The notes beneath the pieces were generated by a model, which did no database searches, was not told the DNA's origin, and was given only the letters and a program-made list of their open reading frames with translations. DNA of 64,000 bases from the NCBI GenBank assembly GCA_943788775.1, contig CALSRO010000005.1, positions 1 to 64,000 on the forward strand. Reading direction: 5' to 3'. Origin of the DNA: an uncultured Flavobacteriales bacterium. Lineage in GTDB: Bacteria > Bacteroidota > Bacteroidia > Flavobacteriales_G > Salibacteraceae. The position numbers were made by a program, and so were the translations under genes. Positions 45,383 to 53,910 of the stretch are shown piece after piece. How positions within the stretch are numbered: the first letter of the stretch is position 1; every line of letters starts with the position of its first letter.

Positions 45383-46480
45383 ATGTTGAAAGTTATATTA
45401 GGGATAATATTTCCTCCTTATGGTATCTACCTCATTGTTAGATATCTCTTTCTTAGTTTATTCAAATCTTTCTTTATTGGTAGTGGAGAGAAGTACTCAA
45501 CCTGTCCTAACTGTAATGAACGGAATGGAATAGATGATATAATTGATACGAAAACTATTTCTTCAAAACATGAACATGAAAGAGTTAATGGGAAGAAAGA
45601 TGAGAGGTATAAAAAGAATGATTTAGTAGATAAAACTGAATACACCTATAAGTGTAAAAAATGTGGAAATGAATTTAAATCTGTGAAGGATGAAAAAAGA
45701 GGTTCGACTAGTGGTATACTTGGTCAATTTGTTGATTTGGGTAATTCGTCACGAGAATTAGGAGAATCAAATAGGGAGTACGAAAGAAAATATCCATTTG
45801 ATAAGCTATTTGGTATAAAATATGGTGGTACAAACTTAGACGTAGGAATAAGTGATGAGGAAAGACTATCATTAGTAAGACCTATATGGGAAGAAGAATA
45901 TTTGAACTTACAATCTGAGATTGAAAAAATGAAAAATGATTTATCTTATGTATTAGAGATGAACAAAGAGATTGATGTAAAACAGAAATACGAATATGAA
46001 TTAGAAGGAGAATGGTATTCAGTAAGTCGACTGAAGGATTTGATTGATGGAACGTTTCCTAACCCTCAGAATGAATTACTTGTTCGTAAGACGTACGATT
46101 ACTTTTATAGATTTAGGAATCAAAAATATGATAAAGATTATTTAAAATATTTAAATCATTATTTCAAGGAGGAATACTCAAATAGATATTACGAATTAGA
46201 ATTGGAACGAGTAAAAATCTTTGTAGATACTCATAAGATAATATTCGGAGAGAATTATTTAAAGTCATTATCTAGGGAAATTTGGTTGGGTATGACAGAA
46301 AAAGAACTATGTCAACTTAAAGGTAATCCTGACCATAAAATCGAAAAAGTATCTCGTGGAAAGAAGAGAGAAGAATACTTTTATGGTGAATATAAAAACC
46401 GTCAAGGAAATATATCTTACAAATTCAGAGTAGTTCTGATAGATGGTAAGGTTGATGGTTGGAATGATATCACTAACTAA
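45383..46480 (+). CDS. Island: membrane-anchored zinc-ribbon protein with C-terminal SmpA-like region
   Basis: A 365-residue protein. A hydrophobic N-terminus (LGIIFPPYGIYLIVRYLFLS) is followed by a zinc ribbon (STCPNCNERNG ... YKCKKCGNEFKS). A charged helical middle follows. The C-terminal ~65 residues look like a small beta domain (REIWLGMTEKELCQLKGNPD) of the kind seen in SmpA/OmlA-like and similar lipoprotein modules. Function unknown. Divergent from the 67-residue/HEPN pair by 61 nt and followed 11 nt later by a 55-residue gene. Confidence 0.55.
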   Translation: MLKVILGIIFPPYGIYLIVRYLFLSLFKSFFIGSGEKYSTCPNCNERNGIDDIIDTKTISSKHEHERVNGKKDERYKKNDLVDKTEYTYKCKKCGNEFKSVKDEKRGSTSGILGQFVDLGNSSRELGESNREYERKYPFDKLFGIKYGGTNLDVGISDEERLSLVRPIWEEEYLNLQSEIEKMKNDLSYVLEMNKEIDVKQKYEYELEGEWYSVSRLKDLIDGTFPNPQNELLVRKTYDYFYRFRNQKYDKDYLKYLNHYFKEEYSNRYYELELERVKIFVDTHKIIFGENYLKSLSREIWLGMTEKELCQLKGNPDHKIEKVSRGKKREEYFYGEYKNRQGNISYKFRVVLIDGKVDGWNDITN

Positions 46481-46491
46481 AAGATAATATT

Positions 46492-46659
46492 ATGAAATTT
46501 GGATTTGGTCCTAAATTGGGTCTTTCCTTTTCTTGGAAAAGGTTAATTGGTTTTTCTGGGTTTAGAAATTCTGTATCAAAAAGTATTGGTATACCAACTA
46601 CTAAAGAAGGTATCTATAGGAAGGTAGGTAGAACACTTTTAAAGTCACTCTTTAAGTAA
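46492..46659 (+). CDS. Island: small protein, DUF4236-like
   Basis: A 55-residue basic protein (MKFGFGPKLGLSFSWKRLIG; RNSVSKSIGIPTTKEGIY). The G-x-K-L-x-LSxSW and SKSIG patterns recall the small DUF4236 family, tentatively. It starts 11 nt after the zinc-ribbon gene stop and is probably in its operon. Confidence 0.4.
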   Translation: MKFGFGPKLGLSFSWKRLIGFSGFRNSVSKSIGIPTTKEGIYRKVGRTLLKSLFK

Positions 46660-46942
46660 TTAACCAACCATCCTCCTCAACACCCCATTCAAATCATCGA
46701 TACTTTTGGTGTTTATCTTTAACCTACTGAAGAGTTTCTTAAAGGGAGATACCAACTTCTGTAACATTGATTTTAAGGATATCTCATCCATTCTTTGAAC
46801 ACCAATGGTGGATACCACTCTACTTACTGTTTTAGTGACTTAGTAGGATATCCTCTAATACCTTTTTGGTTTGTTGATTCACTTTGGTTAGTGATTCTTC
46901 AAAACTCTCTTTGTATTTGAAGTTATCTCTGTTGTATCCCAT
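46660..46942 (-). pseudogene. Island: small gene split by a frameshift
   Basis: One frame encodes MGYNRDNFKYKESFEESLTK ending at a stop at 46832. The other, open from just upstream of that stop, encodes VTKTVSRVVSTIGVQRMDEI continuing to a stop at 46660. A single indel near 46840 would join them into a ~92-residue protein. Last member of the small minus-strand operon that begins at 47658. No family recognised. Confidence 0.4.
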
Positions 46943-46948
46943 TCTCTT

Positions 46949-47161
46949 TCAGGTTACCAAATACTTCTTTGTTTGAATCGATTTCTGATTCTGTATTGTC
47001 AGTTGTTCCAACGTTGGTCGTAACTCTCCTTCAATCTCTTTGTATCGGTTTGAAAGTTCACTCAGTTCCATTTTTACTTTATCAATCTTATCTGATAGTA
47101 TTCCAAACTCATCAATCTTTGATTCTATATCGTTCTCAAATCTGAATTCATTTAATCTCAT
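46949..47161 (-). CDS. Island: small coiled-coil protein
   Basis: A 70-residue protein (MRLNEFRFENDIESKIDEFG) with heptads through KIDKVKMELSELSNRYKEIE. It starts 4 nt after the stop of the HTH gene, so it is translationally linked to it. Unknown role. Confidence 0.5.
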   Translation of the reverse strand: MRLNEFRFENDIESKIDEFGILSDKIDKVKMELSELSNRYKEIEGELRPTLEQLTIQNQKSIQTKKYLVT

Positions 47162-47165
47162 TTAT

Positions 47166-47417
47166 TTACTCCATATGTTGTTCCATTGGAAATCTTTCAG
47201 GTTGTACTTCCTGAGTAGTCTCCTGAGGTTGATTTACCATTTTAGTATTTAGATACCTATTGAGGTCTGATAACCTCATATACCTCTTATTCTGAGTTAT
47301 CTTAATGATGGGTAGGTTTTCTTCTGTTACCAATTTCTCAAAGTGTCTTCTACTGATGTTGAGGTAATCCATCACTTCGTATTTTGTGAGTAGTTTATCT
47401 TCTGTTACATTTTCCAT
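47166..47417 (-). CDS. Excisionase-like helix-turn-helix protein
   Basis: An 83-residue protein with a MerR/excisionase-type HTH: LLTKYEVMDYLNISRRHFEK then LPIIKITQNKRYMRLSDLNR. Such proteins direct excision by the element's integrase or regulate its genes. Followed by a Gln/Pro-rich tail. It overlaps the upstream 87-residue gene by 23 nt and precedes a small coiled-coil gene by 4 nt. Its presence supports a mobile element. Confidence 0.8.
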   Translation of the reverse strand: MENVTEDKLLTKYEVMDYLNISRRHFEKLVTEENLPIIKITQNKRYMRLSDLNRYLNTKMVNQPQETTQEVQPERFPMEQHME

Positions 47418-47658
47418 TTAGGATCCTTTCTAATTTCAATTTATCTTCTGATGGTAGTTTACCAATGTTTTGTTCAATCTCTTTTTTGGTATTTGAAATG
47501 ATTGAACTTCTGTACCTCTCATAACTATGAAATAGATTGATTAGAGAGGTTGTAGTGGATTCTATCTTATCAGGTGGTAGATGTATTCCAATTTCTTCTG
47601 TAAACCCTTTAAGGTTGGTTATTAGTTCATCATGTAGTTCTTCTGGTGATTGTTTCAT
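47395..47658 (-). CDS. Island: small helical protein, first gene of HTH operon
   Basis: An 87-residue protein (MKQSPEELHDELITNLKGFT) predicted all-helical with a basic end (LKLERILNGKCNRR). No family recognised. It overlaps the HTH gene by 23 nt. Confidence 0.5.
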   Translation of the reverse strand: MKQSPEELHDELITNLKGFTEEIGIHLPPDKIESTTTSLINLFHSYERYRSSIISNTKKEIEQNIGKLPSEDKLKLERILNGKCNRR

Positions 47659-48178
47659 ATTAACTCCTATATCTTTCAGTATTTAAACATCCTATGATGA
47701 GTGGTTCTGATTTCATCAGAATCATCTCATCGTTGAGAGTTTACTTCCGTAGGAAGAAACCTCAACATTCCAGTTATATAATGTTCTTGAATCAAGTAAA
47801 CCCTGAATAAGAACATCATACATTCTCAGTACTGTTTTATTCTAATCTAAGAATTGGGTGTACCAAACCCCTTCAGTTTATTTTCATAATCTGTTAATGA
47901 ATGAATCCATTCCTCAGTTATTGGATTTCGAATAGACCAGTCAGTTTGAATCCCCCATATCTATCTTATACCAAAACCATTTTTAACCCTACCGGAGAAA
48001 CCTCATCCGTTATGTTTGGATATTATTTCAATCCTACAGATTACTACCCGATGTCTCCACTTCCCTCTCCACTAACTTTGTTCGTGGGTGAAAAGTGTTT
48101 GAACCCTATGATTGGAACACTTAGGTTATCTATAAATATGGTTCTGAAACTTAAAACGATAGAAAATCACAGAATTTC
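47659..48178. other. Island intergenic stretch
   Basis: About 520 bp without a convincing gene. A plus-strand open frame at 47901-48194 (MNPFLSYWISNRPVSLNPPY) has unusual composition and I do not support it. The promoter of the HTH operon should lie near 47660-47750, but I find no TAnnTTTG match. Confidence 0.4.
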
Positions 48179-48621
48179 TCAAAATATTTTCTGAGAGATG
48201 TTCAATCGGGTAGAAAGGGATTGAAGGAGATTAGGATTTTTGGTAAATCTCTTCTCATAGGGACTACGACGTATCCTACCTAAAATTGGGTGAATTATCA
48301 ATTCAATAGTAACAGGAGATACCTCAACTATATCTTCACGATTCATTCTTTCTTCCCGAATCAATCCCTTTTTGTACATAGAATGTACTTTGGAGTTTGT
48401 GAATGAAGTACCACGAGGTGTTTTTAATCCCTCATCATTGAAGATTTTTGAAATACGACGATAACCAATAGGGGTTACAGAATTCTCAATAAAACCCTTA
48501 ATTCTGTCGTACAAATACTGTTGGTAATCCGAATAATTGGATTCCCATAGTTTTGTAGAAGTTATTGATACAGAGAAATATACTAATATGAGTCCGGAGT
48601 TACATTTCTTATCCCATAACC
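48179..48621 (-). pseudogene. Island end: recombinase-domain-like fragment without start codon
   Basis: The frame reads through from the shifted end of glmS with no ATG, GTG or TTG near its beginning. It encodes [60 protein letters not shown], then [38 protein letters not shown] resembles the recombinase domain of serine integrases. It is probably the surviving 3' part of a mobile-element gene that now abuts the glmS stop. A second, more decayed copy lies at 23069-23290. Confidence 0.6.
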
Positions 48622-50466
48622 TTACTCCACTGTGACAGCTCTTAGCCAAATTTCGCGGCTGATCTACGTTGCAATCTCTCATCACCGCTATGTGATAGGA
48701 TAGCAACTGTAATGGAATTGAAGCAACCAATGGTGAGAAAATTTCATCGGTTTCAGGAATCTCAATGGTGTAATCAGCCATTTCCTTTACTTGAGTATCG
48801 CCCTCAGTAACAATGGCAATTAGAATGCCTTTTCTAGCTTTCACTTCTTGAATATTGCTCACAACCTTTTCATAAGAAGGTCCCTTTGTTGGCAATGACT
48901 ACGACTGGCATTTCTTCGTCAATCAGCGCAATGGGTCCGTGTTTCATTTCTGCGGCTGGATAGCCTTCAGCGTGTATGTAAGAAATTTCCTTAAGCTTCA
49001 ACGCCCCCTCCAATGCGACTGGGAAACAGTAGCCTCTGCCAAGATAAAGGAAGTTGCGAGCTATCCTTAAATTTCTCAGAAATGATTTCTACCAGCGCGT
49101 TTGTTTCTAGGGCCTTTTCAACTTTAGCTGGAATTTCATTTAAGCCGTGAAGCAGTCTATTAAACTTGCTTCGTTCAATGGATCCTTTTTTCTGCCCAAG
49201 CATAAGCGCTAAAAGGCTCAAGACCGCGACCTGCGCGGTAAATGCCTTTGTACTTGCTACTCCAATTTCTGGTCCTGCGTGCGTGTAAGAGCCACCATGT
49301 GTGGTCCGAGATATGGTTGATCCAACCACATTGCAAATGCCCAAAATTGTCGCGCCTTTCGATTTGGCAAGCTCCAAGGCGGCTAGGGTATCTGCAGTCT
49401 CACCTGATTGAGAAATGGCAATCACTACATCACGCTCGGTAATGATTGGGTTTCTATACCTAAATTCTGATGCATATTCTACTTCGACTGGAATGCGAGC
49501 CAAATCCTCAATAAGATATTCCCCCACCAACGCTGCGTGCCAACTTGTTCCGCAAGCGACAAATATGATCCTGTTCGCATTGAGCATGGCTTGCTCATAA
49601 TCAGCCATACCGCCTAAATGCACCAATCCTTGACTCAAGCGTAACCGACCTCTTAGGCTATCCTGAACAGAGCGAGGTTGCTCATAAATCTCCTTCAGCA
49701 TGAAGTGATCGTAGCCACTTTTTTCAAGCTGTTCTAATTGCATTTCAAGCTCCTGGATGTATGGCGTGACGTTTTTATTCTTGACAGTAAAGAGCTTTAA
49801 ATCCTTTCCAGGAATAATCTCCGCTATTTCACCATCCTCTAAGTAAACAACGTTTTTAGTGTATTCGACAATTGGGGTTGCATCAGATGCCAAATAGAAA
49901 TCTTTGTCCGCCCCGATACCGATAACCAACGGACTACTTTTCTTAGCGGCAACCAATGTTCCGGGCTCAGAATTTGACATTACAACAATCGCATAGGCAC
50001 CAATTATCTCGTTCAATGACATTCGTACTGCTTCCGCCAAATTGCACTTTTCGTTCTTTTTTATCTCTTCAATTAGATTGACTAACACCTCCGTGTCTGT
50101 CTCGCTTTGAAAGGTGTAACCACGGTGCATAAGCTCTTTTTTGATGCTGTCGTAGTTTTCAATGATACCGTTGTGAATCAGGGTAATGTCACCAGACATA
50201 GATACATGTGGGTGAGCGTTTACGTCATTTGGTTCTCCGTGAGTAGCCCATCTTGTGTGACCGATACCCGCTGAGCCAATAGTGATATCTTGACCTATGT
50301 GAGCTTGCAAATCGGCTACCTTTCCCTTGCATTTATGCAGTTTTATGGTGCCGTCCATCAACGCTACTCCAGCACTGTCGTAGCCTCGATATTCAAGTCG
50401 TTGTAATCCTTTGATGAGAATGGGGTAAGCTTGCTTACTTCCAGTGTATCCTACAATTCCGCACAT
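48622..50466 (-). pseudogene. glmS: Glutamine-fructose-6-phosphate aminotransferase, with three frame breaks near the 3' end
   Basis: Makes glucosamine 6-phosphate for peptidoglycan and LPS. The glutaminase domain (MCGIVGYTGSKQAYPILIKG, Cys2 nucleophile) and two SIS domains (FVACGTSWHAALVGEYLIED and ISQSGETADTLAALELAKSK) are intact to ~49062. Then one extra base near 49061, one near 48881 and one near 48637 each shift the frame. Between them the sequence is normal GlmS ([20 protein letters not shown], then [11 protein letters not shown]; later [20 protein letters not shown]). It ends in LAKS-VTVE-stop at 48622 once corrected. As read, translation stops at 48991 (491 codons) without the second SIS half. 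All are +1 insertions in 420 bp next to the island. Confidence 0.9.
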
Positions 50467-50468
50467 GA

Positions 50469-51836
50469 TTAATTGTTTAAGTCAGTGTGATATAACTTCA
50501 CTACAATATTATCCAAGCCTTGAATAATATTGTGGGCTGTATCGTTTCCGTTAAGAACAGGCACCTGTGCATGAAGCCTTAATCCATAGTTCACATCCTG
50601 CCCTGTATAGGCTGATTCTACCACACGTTGCACATGACGCGTTATATCAAATTCATAGCCATTCGTTTCATCATCATATTTGCCACCTGCGCGTGTTGGG
50701 CTATAGATGTAGTCGAGCGTTAAGCTTTCCGTATCATCAGCATCAAGATCTAATAAATACAAGCGAAAGGAATTGCCAAGGGCTTGGTTTTGCCTTTCCG
50801 ACAAGGTAAAGTTTAGGGTAGCCTTAGCAATGGCAGTCTTATTGGATAGTCCAAAATCATATAACCCTGGTATTTGTATTTCACTTCGCAGTCCAGACAA
50901 ACCTTGGACAAAAAGTAGATCATCATTCTTGGTCGTACTATTCAAATATGTTTCTGCTAAGGAGCCAGCATAATCGTGATTGTATTGATTAATTCTAGCG
51001 CATTGAGAGTTCACCGGAAACTCAATGACATCTCGGTTACCACTAGAATCATTTGTAATGTAAACACGTATTCCAGATTCTCCAGTTAACAATGCAAATG
51101 AGTAAACCGCACCTGTAGCCTCTGCCGCTAAGGTGCCGTTTGATCGAATCATGAAACCAAAAAACTTACTTTGAAAGTCTTCTGTATCATCCGCTGTATT
51201 TGCACTGTTTTTATTTACAAGGTCAAATAATTCTTGACCAATTTCCATGTCGAGTGGAATTCTAAATTGAAATGGTTCTGGGTCGCCATCCACACTGATA
51301 GTATCTGTAACTTTTATCTGCCTCGGGTAACTAAATATTGTATTTCCAATGGGAGTGGCATTAACCTCCGGAGCGAAGTCAGAATAATAGTCTTCGCTGG
51401 ATGATATAAATTCATTTAGCCGAAGAATTTCTATAGGCACAGCGTCCGTTGGAGTACCATAAATCTGATTGGGCCTTAAGTGCAATACCACAGAGTCGAC
51501 AGTGTAATCTCCTAATTCCTTGGCTGTGTTTCCCGTGATCATCGCGAAATTCAGTATCAATGCGGATTCGGATGTGCCAAACTCTGGAGATTGTAATCGA
51601 CCAATAAACGATTGTGCCTCATCTGATCTTTGTCGTTCGCCTTCAAGTGTAAAGGCACGAACGGAAAATGTATCAGTCATTGTAAGCGTGTCATACTGCC
51701 CTTCAGGCTGCACTTCCAAGCCGAGTAATCCATCTTCTTTACAACCAGAAAAACCTATCAATAATGACACAAAAACAACAACGGCTTGCCTTTGGACAAA
51801 CCGTTGAGATAAAAATGGTGTATTGTTTATAATCAC
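50469..51836 (-). CDS. DUF4270 family lipoprotein
   Basis: A 455-residue protein from a GTG start directly abutting the upstream stop. It has a lipoprotein signal (VVVFVSLLIGFSGCKEDGLL, lipobox GFSGC). The body matches DUF4270, a Bacteroidota envelope family (LGLEVQPEGQYDTLTMTDTF, SFIGRLQSPEFGTSESALIL). Function unknown. It lies between the GT5-like gene and glmS (2-nt gap) in a gene order common in Bacteroidota, so the three form one operon from the promoter at 52717. Confidence 0.85.
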   Translation of the reverse strand: MIINNTPFLSQRFVQRQAVVVFVSLLIGFSGCKEDGLLGLEVQPEGQYDTLTMTDTFSVRAFTLEGERQRSDEAQSFIGRLQSPEFGTSESALILNFAMITGNTAKELGDYTVDSVVLHLRPNQIYGTPTDAVPIEILRLNEFISSSEDYYSDFAPEVNATPIGNTIFSYPRQIKVTDTISVDGDPEPFQFRIPLDMEIGQELFDLVNKNSANTADDTEDFQSKFFGFMIRSNGTLAAEATGAVYSFALLTGESGIRVYITNDSSGNRDVIEFPVNSQCARINQYNHDYAGSLAETYLNSTTKNDDLLFVQGLSGLRSEIQIPGLYDFGLSNKTAIAKATLNFTLSERQNQALGNSFRLYLLDLDADDTESLTLDYIYSPTRAGGKYDDETNGYEFDITRHVQRVVESAYTGQDVNYGLRLHAQVPVLNGNDTAHNIIQGLDNIVVKLYHTDLNN

Positions 51837-52667
51837 TTATTCTGCTAAAACGGAATCAACCGCCATTACTTCAGTATAAAAATCGTCAAAGACACTCATC
51901 AAATTCTCCTCAGGTTGAGCATCTAAAACTGGTTTACCTAACGTAGCAACATACGTTCTTATTTCATCGTTGATATCATCGCTGGCTAAAACAATCGCAT
52001 CTGCGTATTTCGCTCCGAGCTTACAAACATTGGTGTATGTCGGATCTTTAATTAGTTCTAAGTCTTCTTCTGAGATGCCGTCATAAAGCATTTTCTCCCA
52101 CATACGCGGGTCAAATTTCTCATCGAATTCTTCACCATATATGGAGAAGATCACCTTGGCATCAGAAAACAATGGGTCATCTGCATAAAATGTTTTTTGA
52201 AAAACCGCCATCAATGATGAAAACCAACCGTTTACGTGGATGATCTCTGGCATCCAACCCAGCTTCTTCACCGTTTCAAACACACCTCTCGAAAAGAAGA
52301 TTGATCGCTCATCATTGTCCTCGAAAAAATCTTCATCCTCGTCCCAAAACGTAGCTTTTCTTCTGAAAAACTCTTCGTTATCAATGAAATACACCTGCAT
52401 TCTAGTAGGTTGAATCGAAGCAACCTTGATGATCAATGGATGATCAGTGTCATCTACGATCAAGTTCATACCTGAAAGTCTGATCACTTCATGCAATTGG
52501 TGACGTCTTTCATTCACATTACCGAAGCGCGGCATGAATAATCTTATTTCTTTGCCAAAATCTTGAGCCTCTTGTGGCAACTGCCGACCCATGTATGACA
52601 TGTAGTTTTCAGGAAGATAGGGATTGATTTCGTGGGAAACGTATAAAACGCGGTCGTAATTACTCAT
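51837..52667 (-). CDS. Glycogen/starch synthase catalytic-domain protein (GT5 N-terminal type)
   Basis: A 276-residue protein matching the N-terminal catalytic domain of glycogen/starch synthases (VLYVSHEINPYLPENYMSYM, HEVIRLSGMNL, IIHVNGWFSSLMAVFQKTFY). It lacks the C-terminal GT-B half found in full synthases (~470 residues or more). This stand-alone form, followed by DUF4270 and glmS, is conserved in Bacteroidota. Its real substrate is not clear. First gene after a well-formed promoter. Confidence 0.85.
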   Translation of the reverse strand: MSNYDRVLYVSHEINPYLPENYMSYMGRQLPQEAQDFGKEIRLFMPRFGNVNERRHQLHEVIRLSGMNLIVDDTDHPLIIKVASIQPTRMQVYFIDNEEFFRRKATFWDEDEDFFEDNDERSIFFSRGVFETVKKLGWMPEIIHVNGWFSSLMAVFQKTFYADDPLFSDAKVIFSIYGEEFDEKFDPRMWEKMLYDGISEEDLELIKDPTYTNVCKLGAKYADAIVLASDDINDEIRTYVATLGKPVLDAQPEENLMSVFDDFYTEVMAVDSVLAE

Positions 52668-52716
52668 ACAATTCTTTGGATTAAACGAAAAGAACTCAAT
52701 TTTGCCAGAAGGCTTG

Positions 52717-52747
52717 CAAAGTTAACCAATATAAGCCTTACCGTCAA
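52717..52747 (-). promoter_or_regulatory. Promoter of GT5-DUF4270-glmS operon
   Basis: Minus strand TTG (52747-52745), 20-nt spacer, TAACTTTG (52724-52717): both Bacteroidota elements at ideal spacing, about 50 nt before the ATG at 52667. Confidence 0.65.
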
Positions 52748-52769
52748 TAGCAACTAGCACTTTATACAG

Positions 52770-53600
52770 ATGATTATCACAAATACGAGAACCGAGATCG
52801 AGCAAATACATGCTTTAAAGCCTATAGGCTTTGTACCAACCATGGGTGCTTTGCATGATGGTCACTTGCAATTGGTCAAGGCTAGCAAAGATCGTGGTCT
52901 GTATACGGTGGCAAGCATTTTTGTGAATCCTACACAGTTTAATGATCCAACAGACTTTGAAAAATATCCGATTAATCATGAGCGCGATATTGAGGCCTTG
53001 AAAAGTGTGGGTTGCGATGCAGTTTTTATCCCGATAGTAGACGAAGTTTATAGGAAATCGGATGATACATCGAAATACAAGCATGATTTTGGTGCCATTG
53101 AGCGCGTTTACGAGGGAGCTCACCGTCCAGGTCATTTTGAAGGTGTGGGTCGTGTGGTGCACATTCTGTTTGATATTGTAAATCCCGAGGTGGCTTTTTT
53201 TGGAGAGAAGGATTTTCAGCAATTGGCAGTAATTAAAATGCTGGTTTCCATGCTCAAAATGAATGTTGAAATTGTCGGTGTGCCAACAGTCCGCGAAAAA
53301 TCTGGATTAGCCATGAGCTCAAGAAATGAGCGATTAACGAGGGAGCAGAAAAAAAAGGCGACATTGATCTTTGAATGTCTTACTTGGGCGAAAAATGAGT
53401 TTGGAAAACAATCTAACAATCTTATTACAGTCGAGGTAGCCAAACGGTTTAGGACTGATCAGGAATGGCAATTAGAATATTTTGATTTGATTGATGGTAT
53501 TTCCTTTTTACCCGCCAAAGATGATTCCCACTCGGTGCGGGCAGTGGTCGCGGCCAAGCTAGGAGAAATTAGGTTGATTGATAACATGAAAATTAAATAG
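52770..53600 (+). CDS. panC: Pantothenate synthetase
   Basis: A 276-residue enzyme that joins pantoate and beta-alanine using ATP, for CoA synthesis. Motifs: GFVPTMGALHDGHLQLVKAS (HxGH-type nucleotide site), VASIFVNPTQFNDPTDFEKY, FFGEKDFQQLAVI and the KMSKS-like VREKSGLAMSSRNERL. Length matches the family. Divergent from the GT5-like gene. No panD is adjacent; the next gene is a small membrane protein 2 nt later. Confidence 0.95.
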   Translation: MIITNTRTEIEQIHALKPIGFVPTMGALHDGHLQLVKASKDRGLYTVASIFVNPTQFNDPTDFEKYPINHERDIEALKSVGCDAVFIPIVDEVYRKSDDTSKYKHDFGAIERVYEGAHRPGHFEGVGRVVHILFDIVNPEVAFFGEKDFQQLAVIKMLVSMLKMNVEIVGVPTVREKSGLAMSSRNERLTREQKKKATLIFECLTWAKNEFGKQSNNLITVEVAKRFRTDQEWQLEYFDLIDGISFLPAKDDSHSVRAVVAAKLGEIRLIDNMKIK

Positions 53601-53602
53601 AA

Positions 53603-53857
53603 ATGAATCTTTACGTATCGCAATACTTAAGCTCAGTTGCTGGAACCGTTTTCGGCATCGTGGCAATATATAATCTGGTAGATTTTGGTGATAAGGCACT
53701 GCAATATTTTGGAGTAATGGCTTTAATTAACCCGCTGTTTGTTGTATTCCTTTTAAAACGTGGAAAACTCAAGCCTGATCGAAAAGACCATTTTCAAACA
53801 GCGTTGTTATCACTTTTTTGGGTTGTTGCATTGAGTGCAATTCATAAATACCTATAA
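53603..53857 (+). CDS. Small membrane protein
   Basis: An 84-residue protein with two to three membrane segments (SSVAGTVFGIVAIYNLVDF, FGVMALINPLFVVFLL, TALLSLFWVVALSAIHKYL). It starts 2 nt after the panC stop, so it is coupled to it. No family recognised. Confidence 0.6.
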   Translation: MNLYVSQYLSSVAGTVFGIVAIYNLVDFGDKALQYFGVMALINPLFVVFLLKRGKLKPDRKDHFQTALLSLFWVVALSAIHKYL

Positions 53858-53910
53858 CGATTATTCTAAAAAAGTTGCCATCTTCAATCTATTTTGAACC
53901 TTCGTGCTAG

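Noticed and set aside
47901-48194. 97-codon plus-strand open frame in the island
   Set aside because: Composition rich in Pro/Tyr/Phe without a recognisable domain, overlapping the recombinase-like fragment on the other strand; not convincing as a gene.
38590-48640. Tn7-like transposon at glmS
   Set aside because: No TnsA, TnsB, TnsC or TniQ-like genes and no end repeats were seen; the mobility genes are serine recombinases.
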